Assembly (NCBI GenBank): GCA_028688175.1
Contig: JAQTYS010000039.1
Coordinates: 1 to 14,602 of the forward strand
DNA: 14,602 nt
Origin: Methanothrix sp.
GTDB taxonomy: Archaea; Halobacteriota; Methanosarcinia; Methanotrichales; Methanotrichaceae
Direction: 5' to 3'
Made by a program: the position numbers and the translations under genes. Below are positions 6,633 to 13,041 of the stretch, piece by piece. Positions within the stretch are counted from its first letter, which is position 1, and each line of letters starts with the position of its first letter. A model generated the notes under the pieces. It worked only from the letters and a program-made list of their open reading frames with translations, was not told where the DNA came from and did not search any database.

Positions 6633-6911
6633 CTAACCTCCGGCCAGAGGTGGGAAGATGGCCAGCTCGTCTCCATCTTGGAGCGGTCTGAACATATCCT
6701 GAGTGGGATCGATCCTCTTTTTGTTGATCATAAGCAGAACATAATCGCGAAGAGCGCCGGTCTCGTCAAAAGCCGCATCTTTAAAGGCCGGCCTGGCAAC
6801 GGCGAGCTCTTCGAGCAGATCTCTTACCGTCGCGCCCTCTAACAGGCTCATCTGCCGCTCTTTTCCGAGAATCTCTCGAAAGTTGGCAAACGCCAGAACT
6901 CTAATCAGCAT
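6633..6911 (-). CDS. moaD: MoaD-like ubiquitin-fold sulfur carrier (SAMP1-like)
   Basis: Beta-grasp sulfur carrier of 92 residues that ends in PPLAGG. The terminal Gly-Gly is adenylated and thiocarboxylated by an E1-like enzyme and then inserts into MoaE. The N-terminus MLIRVLAFANFREILGKERQ and the segments TVRDLLEELAVARP, VLLMINKKRIDP and LQDGDELAIFPPLAGG are typical. In archaea such proteins can also act as protein modifiers (SAMPs); the sequence does not decide this. moaE follows six bases after the stop. ATG at 6911 has only a weak upstream GTGG, so translation may depend on the DUF1894 gene, which ends 13 bases before. Confidence 0.93.
   Translation of the reverse strand: MLIRVLAFANFREILGKERQMSLLEGATVRDLLEELAVARPAFKDAAFDETGALRDYVLLMINKKRIDPTQDMFRPLQDGDELAIFPPLAGG
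6636..6641 (-). promoter_or_regulatory. moaE ribosome binding site made of the moaD Gly-Gly codons
   Basis: GGAGGT on the minus strand is a perfect Shine-Dalgarno match. It is also the GGA GGT codon pair for the functional C-terminal diglycine of MoaD. The moaE ATG is nine bases downstream. Confidence 0.75.
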
Positions 6912-6924
6912 GCTTCAACCACAT

Positions 6925-7296
6925 CTATTTCTTATACATCTCGCTAAAGCTGGCAGGAGCCGACCCGGATTCGACCTTGCCCTTCGGGCCGCCGGACTTC
7001 AGGGACTTCTTGATCTTCTCTTTTTCGTTTTCCCGCAGACGGGCGATCTCTTCCTCTGAATCGATTCCCATGACAAATGTACCGTGACAGGGCTTGACGT
7101 AGGTGAAGAGCATCTCCGTTCCCCGCACGCCCATGGCCACGGGCGGCACGCCGATGATATAGTAATCCTTGAAGATCTTGTAGCCGGGATCGACGTAATA
7201 AACCTCATCTGAGTTCTTCTCAATGTACTCGCGTGCTTCCTTGAAGGAGGTGCGTTCCAGGTGCAGCTTGTACTTCATCTGCTCGATGCAGCTCAT
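6925..7296 (-). CDS. DUF1894 methanogen protein
   Basis: A soluble protein of 123 residues of the DUF1894 family, which I know from methanogens; function not established. Typical stretches are MSCIEQMKYKLHLERTSFKE, YIEKNSDEVYYVDPGYKIF, IIGVPPVAMGV and YVKPCHGTFVMGIDSEEEI. Two cysteines, Cys3 and that in KPCHGTF, could bind metal or be redox active, but this is inference. The C-terminal 30 residues are Lys/Gly/Ser-rich and probably disordered. Its ATG overlaps the DUF1890 stop codon (ATGA), with AGGTGG just upstream, so the two are translationally coupled and probably work together. moaD begins 13 bases beyond its stop. Confidence 0.88.
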   Translation of the reverse strand: MSCIEQMKYKLHLERTSFKEAREYIEKNSDEVYYVDPGYKIFKDYYIIGVPPVAMGVRGTEMLFTYVKPCHGTFVMGIDSEEEIARLRENEKEKIKKSLKSGGPKGKVESGSAPASFSEMYKK

Positions 7297-7751
7297 AGTG
7301 CCACCTTATCGATCTTATTTTTGAGGGGATTGGGATTGTGGGTGGCCTTGGCCACGATCTTTTCAGCCGGATAATCGATGCTCTCCCCCAGAGCCTCGGC
7401 ATTCTTGCCGAATACCACTGCAAAAAGCCTGGCGCGGGAGATGGCAGAAAACGTTGCCCCGTAGGTCATGCCCGCATCGCTGTGCATGAAGGCGAAACAT
7501 ACATCAAAATCGACCTTCTTTTCCACGATGTCGCCGATAAGCTCATCCAGATCGACCGTCTTTTGCACATAATAGCTCTCCGGATCTGCCACCTTGAGCA
7601 GCTTGACGGCTGCATCCGTGCCGGCTACGGTTACATACCAGCCGGATTTCTTCAGTTTATGGGTGAGGTAGATCACCATGCTCATCTGCACCGGGACTTC
7701 CGGACAGCCCATCACCAATAGCGCCTTTTTGCCTTCGCTCATATCTTCCAT
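7293..7751 (-). CDS. DUF1890 methanogen protein
   Basis: About 152 residues of DUF1890, a methanogen family of unknown function that pairs with DUF1894. Diagnostic stretches are KALLVMGCPEVPVQMSMVIYL, GWYVTVAGTDAAVKLLKVADP, FAFMHSDAGMTYGATFSAI, FAVVFGKNAEAL and ATHNPNPLKNKIDKVAL. The alternation of strands and helices suggests a Rossmann-like fold, and Cys in MGCPE is a candidate functional residue. Start uncertain: ATG at 7751 is used; ATG at 7742 (MSEGKKALL) is closer to the family start, and TTG at 7796 overlaps the E1-like gene's stop. A TATA-like TATTAATA lies in this gap, so an internal promoter is possible. Coupled to DUF1894 by an ATGA overlap. Confidence 0.87.
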   Translation of the reverse strand: MEDMSEGKKALLVMGCPEVPVQMSMVIYLTHKLKKSGWYVTVAGTDAAVKLLKVADPESYYVQKTVDLDELIGDIVEKKVDFDVCFAFMHSDAGMTYGATFSAISRARLFAVVFGKNAEALGESIDYPAEKIVAKATHNPNPLKNKIDKVAL

Positions 7752-7792
7752 CTCTTGGCTATTATCTAGGTTATTCCTATTAATACTCACTA

Positions 7793-8524
7793 TCAATGCC
7801 CGCTATCCGAGCATTCCTGGCAGGCGGCATTGCGTTCATAGGCCATCTCGTCCAGGCTGCCGCTTAGGCCATCCCAGAGCAAGAGGCGGTTCTCCAGAAG
7901 CCGGCCTGCGCCTGTGACATACTTCACGGCCTCGGTCACCTGAATGGAGCCGATGATGCCGCAGGTGGCGCCAAGAGCTGGAAAGACGGATGCTGGAGGG
8001 GCTCGCGGGAAGATGCAGGCAAGGCAGGCCGTTTTGCCGGGAATGATGGTGGTGGCCTGGCCCTGGTAGCCGCTGATGGCCCCGTGAAAGAGCGGAATCT
8101 TTCTATCCAAAGCCGCCCTGTTGAGGAGGTAGCGAACCGGAAAGTTATCCATGCCGTCCATTATCAGGTCGCAGCCTTGCAGGAGCTGGTCGATATTCTC
8201 CGGGGAGATGATCTCTACCAGTGCCTCCACCTCGATCTCCGGATTGATGGCGGTTAAGGTCTCGTAAGCCGACTTTGCTTTGGCACTGCCCACATCGTCA
8301 TTGGCATGCAGTATCTGCCGGTTGAGGTTGGAGAGCTCTACCGCATCGCAGTCGCAGATGCGAATTTTTCCGAAGCCCGCTGCCGCCATGTAGAGGGATA
8401 TGACGGATCCGAGGCCGCCAGCTCCCGCTATAAAGACGCTGGTCCTCTTAAGTCTCTCCTGGCCTTCTTCGCCAAAGAGGCGGATCTGGCGGGAGTATCT
8501 CTTCTTCTCGGCGTCACTTAGCAT
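7793..8524 (-). CDS. E1-like adenylyltransferase (MoeB/ThiF/UbaA family)
   Basis: ATP-dependent enzyme that adenylates the C-terminal glycine of ubiquitin-like sulfur carriers. 243 residues. The nucleotide-binding loop is FIAGAGGLGS (31-40), followed by ICDCDAVELSNLNRQIL (56-72) and the Mg/ATP segment DGMDNFPVRYLLN (123-135). Zinc pairs CLAC (167-170) and CQEC (235-238) are intact. LGATCGIIGS (184-193) holds Cys188, near the position of the functional Cys in relatives. There is no rhodanese domain. A small Gly-Gly carrier lies 56 bases upstream and moaD lies in the same run of genes; as the only E1 seen, it may serve both, as UbaA does in Haloferax. ATG at 8524 follows GGAGAGGG at a good distance. 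Confidence 0.92.
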   Translation of the reverse strand: MLSDAEKKRYSRQIRLFGEEGQERLKRTSVFIAGAGGLGSVISLYMAAAGFGKIRICDCDAVELSNLNRQILHANDDVGSAKAKSAYETLTAINPEIEVEALVEIISPENIDQLLQGCDLIMDGMDNFPVRYLLNRAALDRKIPLFHGAISGYQGQATTIIPGKTACLACIFPRAPPASVFPALGATCGIIGSIQVTEAVKYVTGAGRLLENRLLLWDGLSGSLDEMAYERNAACQECSDSGH

Positions 8525-8556
8525 GGCTTCCCTCTCCTAATTCGAATAGTGGTAAT

Positions 8557-8580
8557 GCTTCATCATTTGCTTCATCATTT
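8557..8580. repeat. perfect tandem duplication of a 12-mer
   Basis: GCTTCATCATTT occurs twice head to tail between the sulfur-carrier stop and the E1-like gene. It is probably a replication-slippage product in the operon spacer. Confidence 0.8.
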
Positions 8581-8775
8581 CTAGCCGCCGTGCACGAAGC
8601 GCACAATCTTCAGCTCGTCAGAGCCCCCGGCAGTCTCCTCCTCCGGAACTATCTTGCCGTTCTTGGCCACAATGACCTCTTCGGGATTCAGGCCGAGCTG
8701 CTTGAGGATGTCCTCGATGCGGGCTTCATCCAGGATGATTTCTCTCCTACTGCCATCTGGCAAGGCGATCAACAT
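8581..8775 (-). CDS. small ubiquitin-like sulfur carrier (ThiS/SAMP2-like)
   Basis: A beta-grasp protein of 64 residues ending in RFVHGG, so with the functional C-terminal diglycine. The plan MLIALPDG, a helix ARIEDILKQLGLNPEEVIVAKNG, and DELKIVRFVHGG fits ThiS and archaeal SAMP2 proteins. It is directly upstream of the E1-like gene on the same strand, as expected for substrate and enzyme. The best inference is tRNA wobble-uridine 2-thiolation (SAMP2 role), with thiazole synthesis as an alternative; no thiG, thiH or ncsA-type thiolase is in the window. ATG at 8775 is preceded by GGAG with a six-base gap. Confidence 0.88.
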   Translation of the reverse strand: MLIALPDGSRREIILDEARIEDILKQLGLNPEEVIVAKNGKIVPEEETAGGSDELKIVRFVHGG

Positions 8776-9133
8776 TTTCGTCTCCTATTTTCCAGCATCA
8801 GTACTTCAGGGCAGTTCTGGTGCAAAATGGTTATGGTGACCCGTGCGGGCGCGCTCCTTGCGTGCGGCTGCGTCCGCGGACGTGAACATTGGCGCGCGAC
8901 TGCTGGTGAGAGCGCACTATTTGTATGCACGAACCTGAAGGGTGCCTTCTGTGTTCACAATTGTGAATGGGGCATTAGTGGCTGATTTGCTATTTAAGAG
9001 TTCGGATTGGGCAAGGATAAGCGACCTTGATCAAATCTCAACAAAAACAGAAACCTCTGATAGGACAGGACCGAAACCTTTTTGGTTTACAAAGTCTTTA
9101 TTACTATCAAATATGTAAACCGAGGTGCTGATC
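8776..9133. other. intergenic region with two palindromes and a promoter
   Basis: No gene is supported. A GC-rich part (about 8840-8915) holds the perfect palindrome CGTCCGCGGACG (8871-8882), lying inside a possible outer stem GCGCTC (8851-8856) with GAGCGC (8910-8915). A second perfect palindrome, TTCACAATTGTGAA (8954-8967), looks like a protein-binding dyad. The AT-rich end (9084-9133) carries the promoter of the interrupted gene. It separates the minus-strand sulfur cluster from the plus-strand small gene, so both sets of regulatory sites must lie here. Confidence 0.5.
9084..9121 (+). promoter_or_regulatory. promoter and operator-like inverted repeat of the interrupted gene
   Basis: GGTTTACA (9084-9091) and TGTAAACC (9114-9121) form a perfect 8-bp inverted repeat around a TATA-like TTTATTA (9097-9103). 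The expected transcription start falls just after the second arm, so the repeat would act at the DNA level, perhaps as a repressor site. GAGGTG at 9122-9127 then gives the ribosome binding site for ATG 9134. Confidence 0.5.
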
Positions 9134-9152
9134 ATGAGCATTGGAGAGCGCA

Positions 9153-9300
9153 GTGAACTACTGCGTCCTGAAGGGCGCGGCTTCCCACTTCATCGCCAAT
9201 ACTTGCCTCACTGTTATGTGATGTAGAGGTTTTGGTTCTATGGGCGCTACGGGCTGTTCCATCCCTGTGAGGAGTATGTTCCTGGAAGCATTGTAGTCTC
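9153..9300 (-). ncRNA. putative omega RNA (reRNA) at the tnpB 3' end
   Basis: TnpB guide RNAs come from the 3' end of tnpB and run past the right end into flanking DNA. Here the 3' hairpin GCGCCCTTCAGGACGC (9163-9178, minus strand) lies right before TAGTTCAC at the element end. The 5' limit is not determinable by eye; the value given is approximate. The adjoining guide would be TGCGCTCTCCAATGCTCATG (9152 down to 9133). Confidence 0.45.
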
Positions 9301-10363
9301 GATCATATGAGAATCCGCAATAAGGGCATTCATGTACTCGTACTGACAGATCTTTCTTTACGATGCTTCCACAAGCAGAACACCGTTGAGTAGTGTTCCT
9401 GGGATCTACTTTTATCAGCTTCCGACCAGCACTTTGAGCCTTGTACGAAAGCATGAATGTGAACTTAGACCAGGATGCATCATGGATGCTACGATGCATA
9501 CCATTATTATGGCCTTTCTCTTTCAGACCTATAACATCAAGATCCTCAACGCAAATGATATCGAAGCTATTGACATATATCCGAGATAACTTATGCAGAA
9601 AATCGTCTCGTTGGCAGTTGATTCTCTTATGCAGTTTAGCAATTTTACCCTCAAGGGACTTATAATTATTCGACCCCCGCACCGCTCTGGCCATCTTTCT
9701 TTGCAGTTTTGCCAGTTTATCAGCGGCCTGTTCTGCATACCTTGGATTCTCTATCTCATTGCCAACGGAGTCAACCACAAAGGATGTCAAACCGATATCC
9801 AGACCTACTGCTTCTCCTGTTTCCGGTAACGGCTGTTGTTCCTGATCGGCCTGGACTATGACGAACCATCTCTCGCCTTCTCTCTTGATTATGACGGCTT
9901 TGATGCAACCTTCGATCTTTCGATAGATCTTAATCCGCATATTTCCGATTTTGGAGAGATGTAATATATTATGATCTTGATAGATTTTGAAACCTGATTG
10001 GTTGTAATTTAGAGTGTTATACCAGCCAGATCCTTTGAAACGGACATGACCGATCTTTCGACCATTCATCTTGGACGCTGCAAGTCCCTTGAAATTAGAC
10101 CAAAGGGTATAATTCACCATCTGAAGAACTTTGGAATAGACCAGATTCAGTTTAGGATTCTCAAGCTTCAGAGATGGAATCATGTTCTGAGTGTCATAGG
10201 TCTTGAGCTTGACACATTTCATCTTGGCATCATTCAGTTCTTGAAGAAGCCGATTATAGAGCCACCTGCAAGCATCCAAATTCTCTGCTAACTTCCATGC
10301 AGTGATCTTGTTCGGAAAGATGGGATACTTGTAGCTGATCATCATACGAATACAGATATGCAT
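9158..10363 (-). CDS. tnpB: TnpB RNA-guided nuclease (IS200/IS605 OrfB)
   Basis: RNA-guided DNA endonuclease related to Cas12 ancestors, 401 residues, full length for the family. An N-terminal helical domain is visible (ACRWLYNRLLQELNDAKM, 31-48). The RuvC catalytic set is intact: Asp189 in VGLDIGLTSFVVD, Glu273 in ICVEDLDVIGL, and Asp354/356 in YDRDYNASRNIL. The zinc ribbon is complete with Cys328, Cys331, Cys346 and Cys349 (RCSACG and ECPYCG). The C-terminus WEAAPFRTQ is encoded by the RNA hairpin of the right end. ATG at 10363 follows a TATA-like TTATATAAATATT closely, so ATG at 10345 or 10342 may be used instead. All key residues are present, so it is probably active as a nuclease. It lies antisense to the gene it interrupts. 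Confidence 0.95.
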   Translation of the reverse strand: MHICIRMMISYKYPIFPNKITAWKLAENLDACRWLYNRLLQELNDAKMKCVKLKTYDTQNMIPSLKLENPKLNLVYSKVLQMVNYTLWSNFKGLAASKMNGRKIGHVRFKGSGWYNTLNYNQSGFKIYQDHNILHLSKIGNMRIKIYRKIEGCIKAVIIKREGERWFVIVQADQEQQPLPETGEAVGLDIGLTSFVVDSVGNEIENPRYAEQAADKLAKLQRKMARAVRGSNNYKSLEGKIAKLHKRINCQRDDFLHKLSRIYVNSFDIICVEDLDVIGLKEKGHNNGMHRSIHDASWSKFTFMLSYKAQSAGRKLIKVDPRNTTQRCSACGSIVKKDLSVRVHECPYCGFSYDRDYNASRNILLTGMEQPVAPIEPKPLHHITVRQVLAMKWEAAPFRTQ

Positions 10364-10494
10364 ACCTAATATTTATATAAGTTGAGGACGGCGCGAAAGT
10401 AATCATGGCAAAGGACTCCGCGTTCATCCACACCATGAAGGATGGGGACTTCCTGCTCCGTCCTTCGAAATCCTACGAGTTAAATGCTAACAAA

Positions 10495-10508
10495 TTCTAA
10501 ATTTAGAA
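10495..10508. repeat. 14-base AT-rich palindrome at the end of the interrupted gene
   Basis: TTCTAAATTTAGAA is a perfect palindrome covering the stop codon of the interrupted gene. TTTAGAATA recurs at 10562-10570. Either may be a regulatory or terminator element of this AT-rich spacer, or chance. Confidence 0.4.
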
Positions 10509-10658
10509 TAATTTACTTATAATAAATTGTCTGCTCAGGCCATCTGTTGGGAATAGTGGAGTTTAGAATAAGCCTTCCATGATGGCGGGGTTGGATTTAA
10601 GTATCTGAAAATGGTCTCTTTCCTCAGATTAACCAAATAAATTTCAGGGTGATTAATT

Positions 10659-11915
10659 TTGCATAAAAGCGTAGTCAAGGATCCAAGTCTCGCTGCAGAA
10701 GGAGAAAAGCGCATCGAATGGGCCCGCAGGCACATGCCCGTTTTAGAGAAGATCAAAGAAGAGTTCGAGAGGGAAAAGCCCCTCAAAGGGGCGCGCATTG
10801 TGGCCTGCCTGCATGTCACAGTGGAGACAGCCAACCTCATCACCACCCTCGTGGCTGGCGGAGCCGAGGTGGCGGTCACCGGCTCCAATCCCCTGTCGAC
10901 ACAGGATGAGGTGGCTGCGGCCTTAGCGGCGCGAGGCCTTTACGTCTATGCCTTCCGGGGCGAGAATGAGAAGGAGTACTACGACTGCATCAAAAAAGCC
11001 CTGGAGCTCAAGCCCAACGTCAGTCTGGACGACGGCGCTGATACCATCGCCATCATCCACAAGGAGCAGCCAGAGCTTGCCGCCCAGATGTTCGGAGGCT
11101 GCGAGGAGACCACCACCGGAGTCGTTCGCCTGCGGGCTATGGCCGAAGACAATGCCCTGCTCTATCCGGTCATCGCCGTCAACGATGCCGAGACCAAGAT
11201 GATGTTCGACAACCGCTACGGCACCGGCCAGAGCACTCTGCATGGCATCATGCAGGCCACCAACTTCCTATTCGCGGGCAAGACGGTGGTCGTGGCCGGA
11301 TATGGCTGGTGCGGCCGGGGATTTGCCATGCGCGCCCGCGGCCTGGGGGCGAACGTAATCGTAGTTGAGATCGAGCCGAGAAAAGCCCTGGAGGCTGCCA
11401 TGGATGGTTACAGAGTTATGCCCATGCATAAGGCCGCGCCCCTGGGTGACCTCTTTGTCACGCTCACCGGCGACATAAACGTGATTCGAGCCGAGCACTT
11501 CTCACAGATGAAGGACCAGGCAGTCCTGGCCAACAGCGGCCACTTCAATGTGGAGATTGACATTCCCGCTCTGGAGAAGATGGCCACGGGAAAATTACAG
11601 GTGCAAAACAATGTCGACGAGTACAAACTCGCTGATGGGCGCAGGCTCTACCTGCTAGCAGAAGGCCGGCTGATCAACCTGGCTGCTGCCTACGGCCATC
11701 CTCCGGAGGTCATGGATATGTCCTTTGCCAACCAGGCTTTGGCAGTGCGCTACATAGTGGAGCACGGAAGAAAGCTGGAGAAAAAGGTCTATGTCGTACC
11801 TGTAGAGATAGATCGCAGGGTAGCAGAGCTCAAGCTGGCCTCCATGGGCCTGGAGACGGAAAAGCTTACCGCGGAGCAGGACAAATATCTGCATAGCTGG
11901 CAAATGGGAACTTGA
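10659..11915 (+). CDS. ahcY: adenosylhomocysteinase
   Basis: NAD-dependent enzyme that hydrolyses S-adenosylhomocysteine to adenosine and homocysteine, removing the inhibitor left by SAM-dependent methylation. 418 residues, typical for archaea. Substrate-domain motifs are ACLHVTVETANLITTLVAGG, VAVTGSNPLSTQDEVAAAL, LDDGADTIA, CEETTTGVVRL and VNDAETKMMFDNRYGTGQS, with the NAD+ fold starting at VVVAGYGWCGRGFAMRARG (about 210-228). The C-terminal KYLHSWQMGT is usual. The start is TTG at 10659, supported by GGTGAT seven bases upstream and the family N-terminus. Some methanogen homologues prefer S-inosyl-homocysteine; sequence alone does not settle this. Probably in one transcript with the phosphotransferase and Trm-G10 genes. 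Confidence 0.95.
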   Translation: MHKSVVKDPSLAAEGEKRIEWARRHMPVLEKIKEEFEREKPLKGARIVACLHVTVETANLITTLVAGGAEVAVTGSNPLSTQDEVAAALAARGLYVYAFRGENEKEYYDCIKKALELKPNVSLDDGADTIAIIHKEQPELAAQMFGGCEETTTGVVRLRAMAEDNALLYPVIAVNDAETKMMFDNRYGTGQSTLHGIMQATNFLFAGKTVVVAGYGWCGRGFAMRARGLGANVIVVEIEPRKALEAAMDGYRVMPMHKAAPLGDLFVTLTGDINVIRAEHFSQMKDQAVLANSGHFNVEIDIPALEKMATGKLQVQNNVDEYKLADGRRLYLLAEGRLINLAAAYGHPPEVMDMSFANQALAVRYIVEHGRKLEKKVYVVPVEIDRRVAELKLASMGLETEKLTAEQDKYLHSWQMGT

Positions 11916-11952
11916 AGGATAGGATAAGATAAGGATAAGGGGTGTCTTGGCC

Positions 11953-13038
11953 TTGGATCTAAAAAGAGGTAACCTGGAAGCATATCTGCAAAGCCTTTAC
12001 GGGCGGGATTTATCGCTCCTGAGCACTCGCAAGATGGGTGAGACCATACCTACCACTGAGGATGTGAAAGGATTCGGATACGGATCGCCTCTGCTGGTGG
12101 AGTACGAGATAAAAGGAAAGAAAGGCTCAGCCGTGCTCTCCTCCATGCGCGTGCAGCATGGCTTCGGCCATGACCACTTCTCAGACCGGGCAGGAATTAT
12201 GATCTGGCAGAATTCGACCTTTGCCAGCCTGCCCAAACACGTTCCATCTCTCGATGTGGGCTACTTTACGGAAAAAGGCAAGCTGGTCTCTGCAGGTGAC
12301 GCTCGCGAATACTTCCTGCTCATGGAGAAGATTGAGGGAAAAGAGTACTTCTTTGACCTGGAGCGAGTGAAAGAGCAGGGCGCGACCGACCTGGACTTTG
12401 AGCGGGTCATAGCCCTCTCCAATTACCTGGCAGAGATTCACGCCGTCAAGAATGACTGCCCTCCCCTCTATCAGCGCAAGATCCGGGAGACGGTGGGAAG
12501 CGGTGAGTGCATCTTCGGCATCCTGGACGACTACCCGGATAGTCCGAGCTTCCTGGATCCGGATGAGCTGCAAGATATTGAGAAGATCTGCGTAGAATGG
12601 CGCTGGATGCTGCGCAGTAAAGCCAGCCGCCTCTGCCAGGTGCACGGCGACTTCCACCCCTGGAATATAATGTTTCGGGAGGGCGCAGACTTCTCCGTGC
12701 TGGACCGAAGCCGGGGTGAGTGGGGCGAAGCTGCGGATGATATCACCGCTCTGGCCATGAACTACATCTTCTATTCGGTGCAAAAGAGCTTGCGCCTGAC
12801 TGGAGACTTAAAAGACCTCTTCGAGCTGTTCTTTGAAAACTACCTGGAAAAGACAGGCGACGAAGAGTTGCTGGAGGTCATCGCGCCATTCTTTGCCTTC
12901 CGGGCGGTGGTTGTGGCCAGCCCAACATGGTATCCGCTGCTCTCCGATGATGTGAGAAGAGCGCTATTCAATTTCCTGGAGAACGTCCTGGGCTCCAAGA
13001 AGTTCAATTACAGGGATGTGAACAGCTACCTGGACTAA
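11953..13038 (+). CDS. APH-fold phosphotransferase of unknown substrate
   Basis: Protein-kinase-like fold of 361 residues, aminoglycoside/choline phosphotransferase superfamily. The catalytic loop is VHGDFHPWNIMF (about 230-241) and the metal-binding Asp is in SVLDRSRGEWGEAADDI (about 248-264). An N-terminal lobe precedes it with EYFLLMEKIEG (hinge region, about 119-129). The substrate cannot be told from sequence; small metabolites are more likely than antibiotics in this setting. TTG at 11953 is preferred: GGGGTG (11939-11944) is eight bases upstream, whereas the earlier in-frame TTG at 11947 is only two bases from it. It follows ahcY by 37 bases of imperfect GGATAAG repeats and ends three bases before Trm-G10, so it is within an operon. 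Confidence 0.82.
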   Translation: MDLKRGNLEAYLQSLYGRDLSLLSTRKMGETIPTTEDVKGFGYGSPLLVEYEIKGKKGSAVLSSMRVQHGFGHDHFSDRAGIMIWQNSTFASLPKHVPSLDVGYFTEKGKLVSAGDAREYFLLMEKIEGKEYFFDLERVKEQGATDLDFERVIALSNYLAEIHAVKNDCPPLYQRKIRETVGSGECIFGILDDYPDSPSFLDPDELQDIEKICVEWRWMLRSKASRLCQVHGDFHPWNIMFREGADFSVLDRSRGEWGEAADDITALAMNYIFYSVQKSLRLTGDLKDLFELFFENYLEKTGDEELLEVIAPFFAFRAVVVASPTWYPLLSDDVRRALFNFLENVLGSKKFNYRDVNSYLD

Positions 13039-13041
13039 AGG

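Larger units (their letters stand above)
9153..10381 (-). mobile_element. TnpB-only IS200/IS605-family element (IS1341 type)
   Basis: About 1229 bases with one gene, tnpB, and no tnpA transposase, so mobility would need a TnpA in trans. The right end lies just past the tnpB stop: the minus strand reads a TTCA-loop hairpin and then TAGTTCAC, a typical right-end sequence. The left end is placed at 10381 by frame continuity of the interrupted gene, just upstream of TTATATAAATATT, the likely tnpB promoter. As usual in this family there are no inverted repeats and no target duplication. The minus-strand bases before the left end are CTCAA, the candidate target/TAM. Boundaries are uncertain by about three bases. 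Confidence 0.72.
9134..10500 (+). pseudogene. small 45-codon gene interrupted by a TnpB element
   Basis: The 5' part (9134-9152) starts ATG AGC ATT GGA GAG CGC, with GAGGTG six bases upstream and a TATA-like box before that. The 3' part (10382-10500) continues in frame as EDGAKVIMAKDSAFIHTMKD, GDFLLRPSKSYELNANKF and stop. Removing 9153-10381 leaves 138 bases, exactly 46 codons including the stop; residue 7 becomes Ile or Ser depending on the exact junction. As it stands, translation from ATG 9134 runs into the element and stops at 9224. I do not recognise the protein: small, soluble, mixed charge, no cysteine. A shortened product from ATG 10405 is possible but has no ribosome binding site. 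Confidence 0.65.

Noticed and set aside
6123..6842. Long plus-strand frame opposite cutA, moaE and moaD
   Set aside because: It is antisense to three genes with strong family matches, so it is a composition shadow.
8557..8590. Two ATGATGA motifs on the minus strand resembling C boxes of a C/D small RNA
   Set aside because: They result from the 12-base tandem duplication, are only 12 bases apart, and no D-box CTGA follows at a suitable distance.
8812..8985. Open plus-strand frame upstream of the interrupted gene
   Set aside because: It largely overlaps the sulfur-carrier gene in antisense, has no ribosome binding site, and its Cys/Gly/Arg-rich translation reflects the GC-rich palindromic stretch.
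11916..11940. GGATAAG-like repeats between ahcY and the kinase gene as a regulatory array
   Set aside because: Only 25 bases of imperfect repeats, adequately explained as a purine-rich spacer leading to the ribosome binding site.
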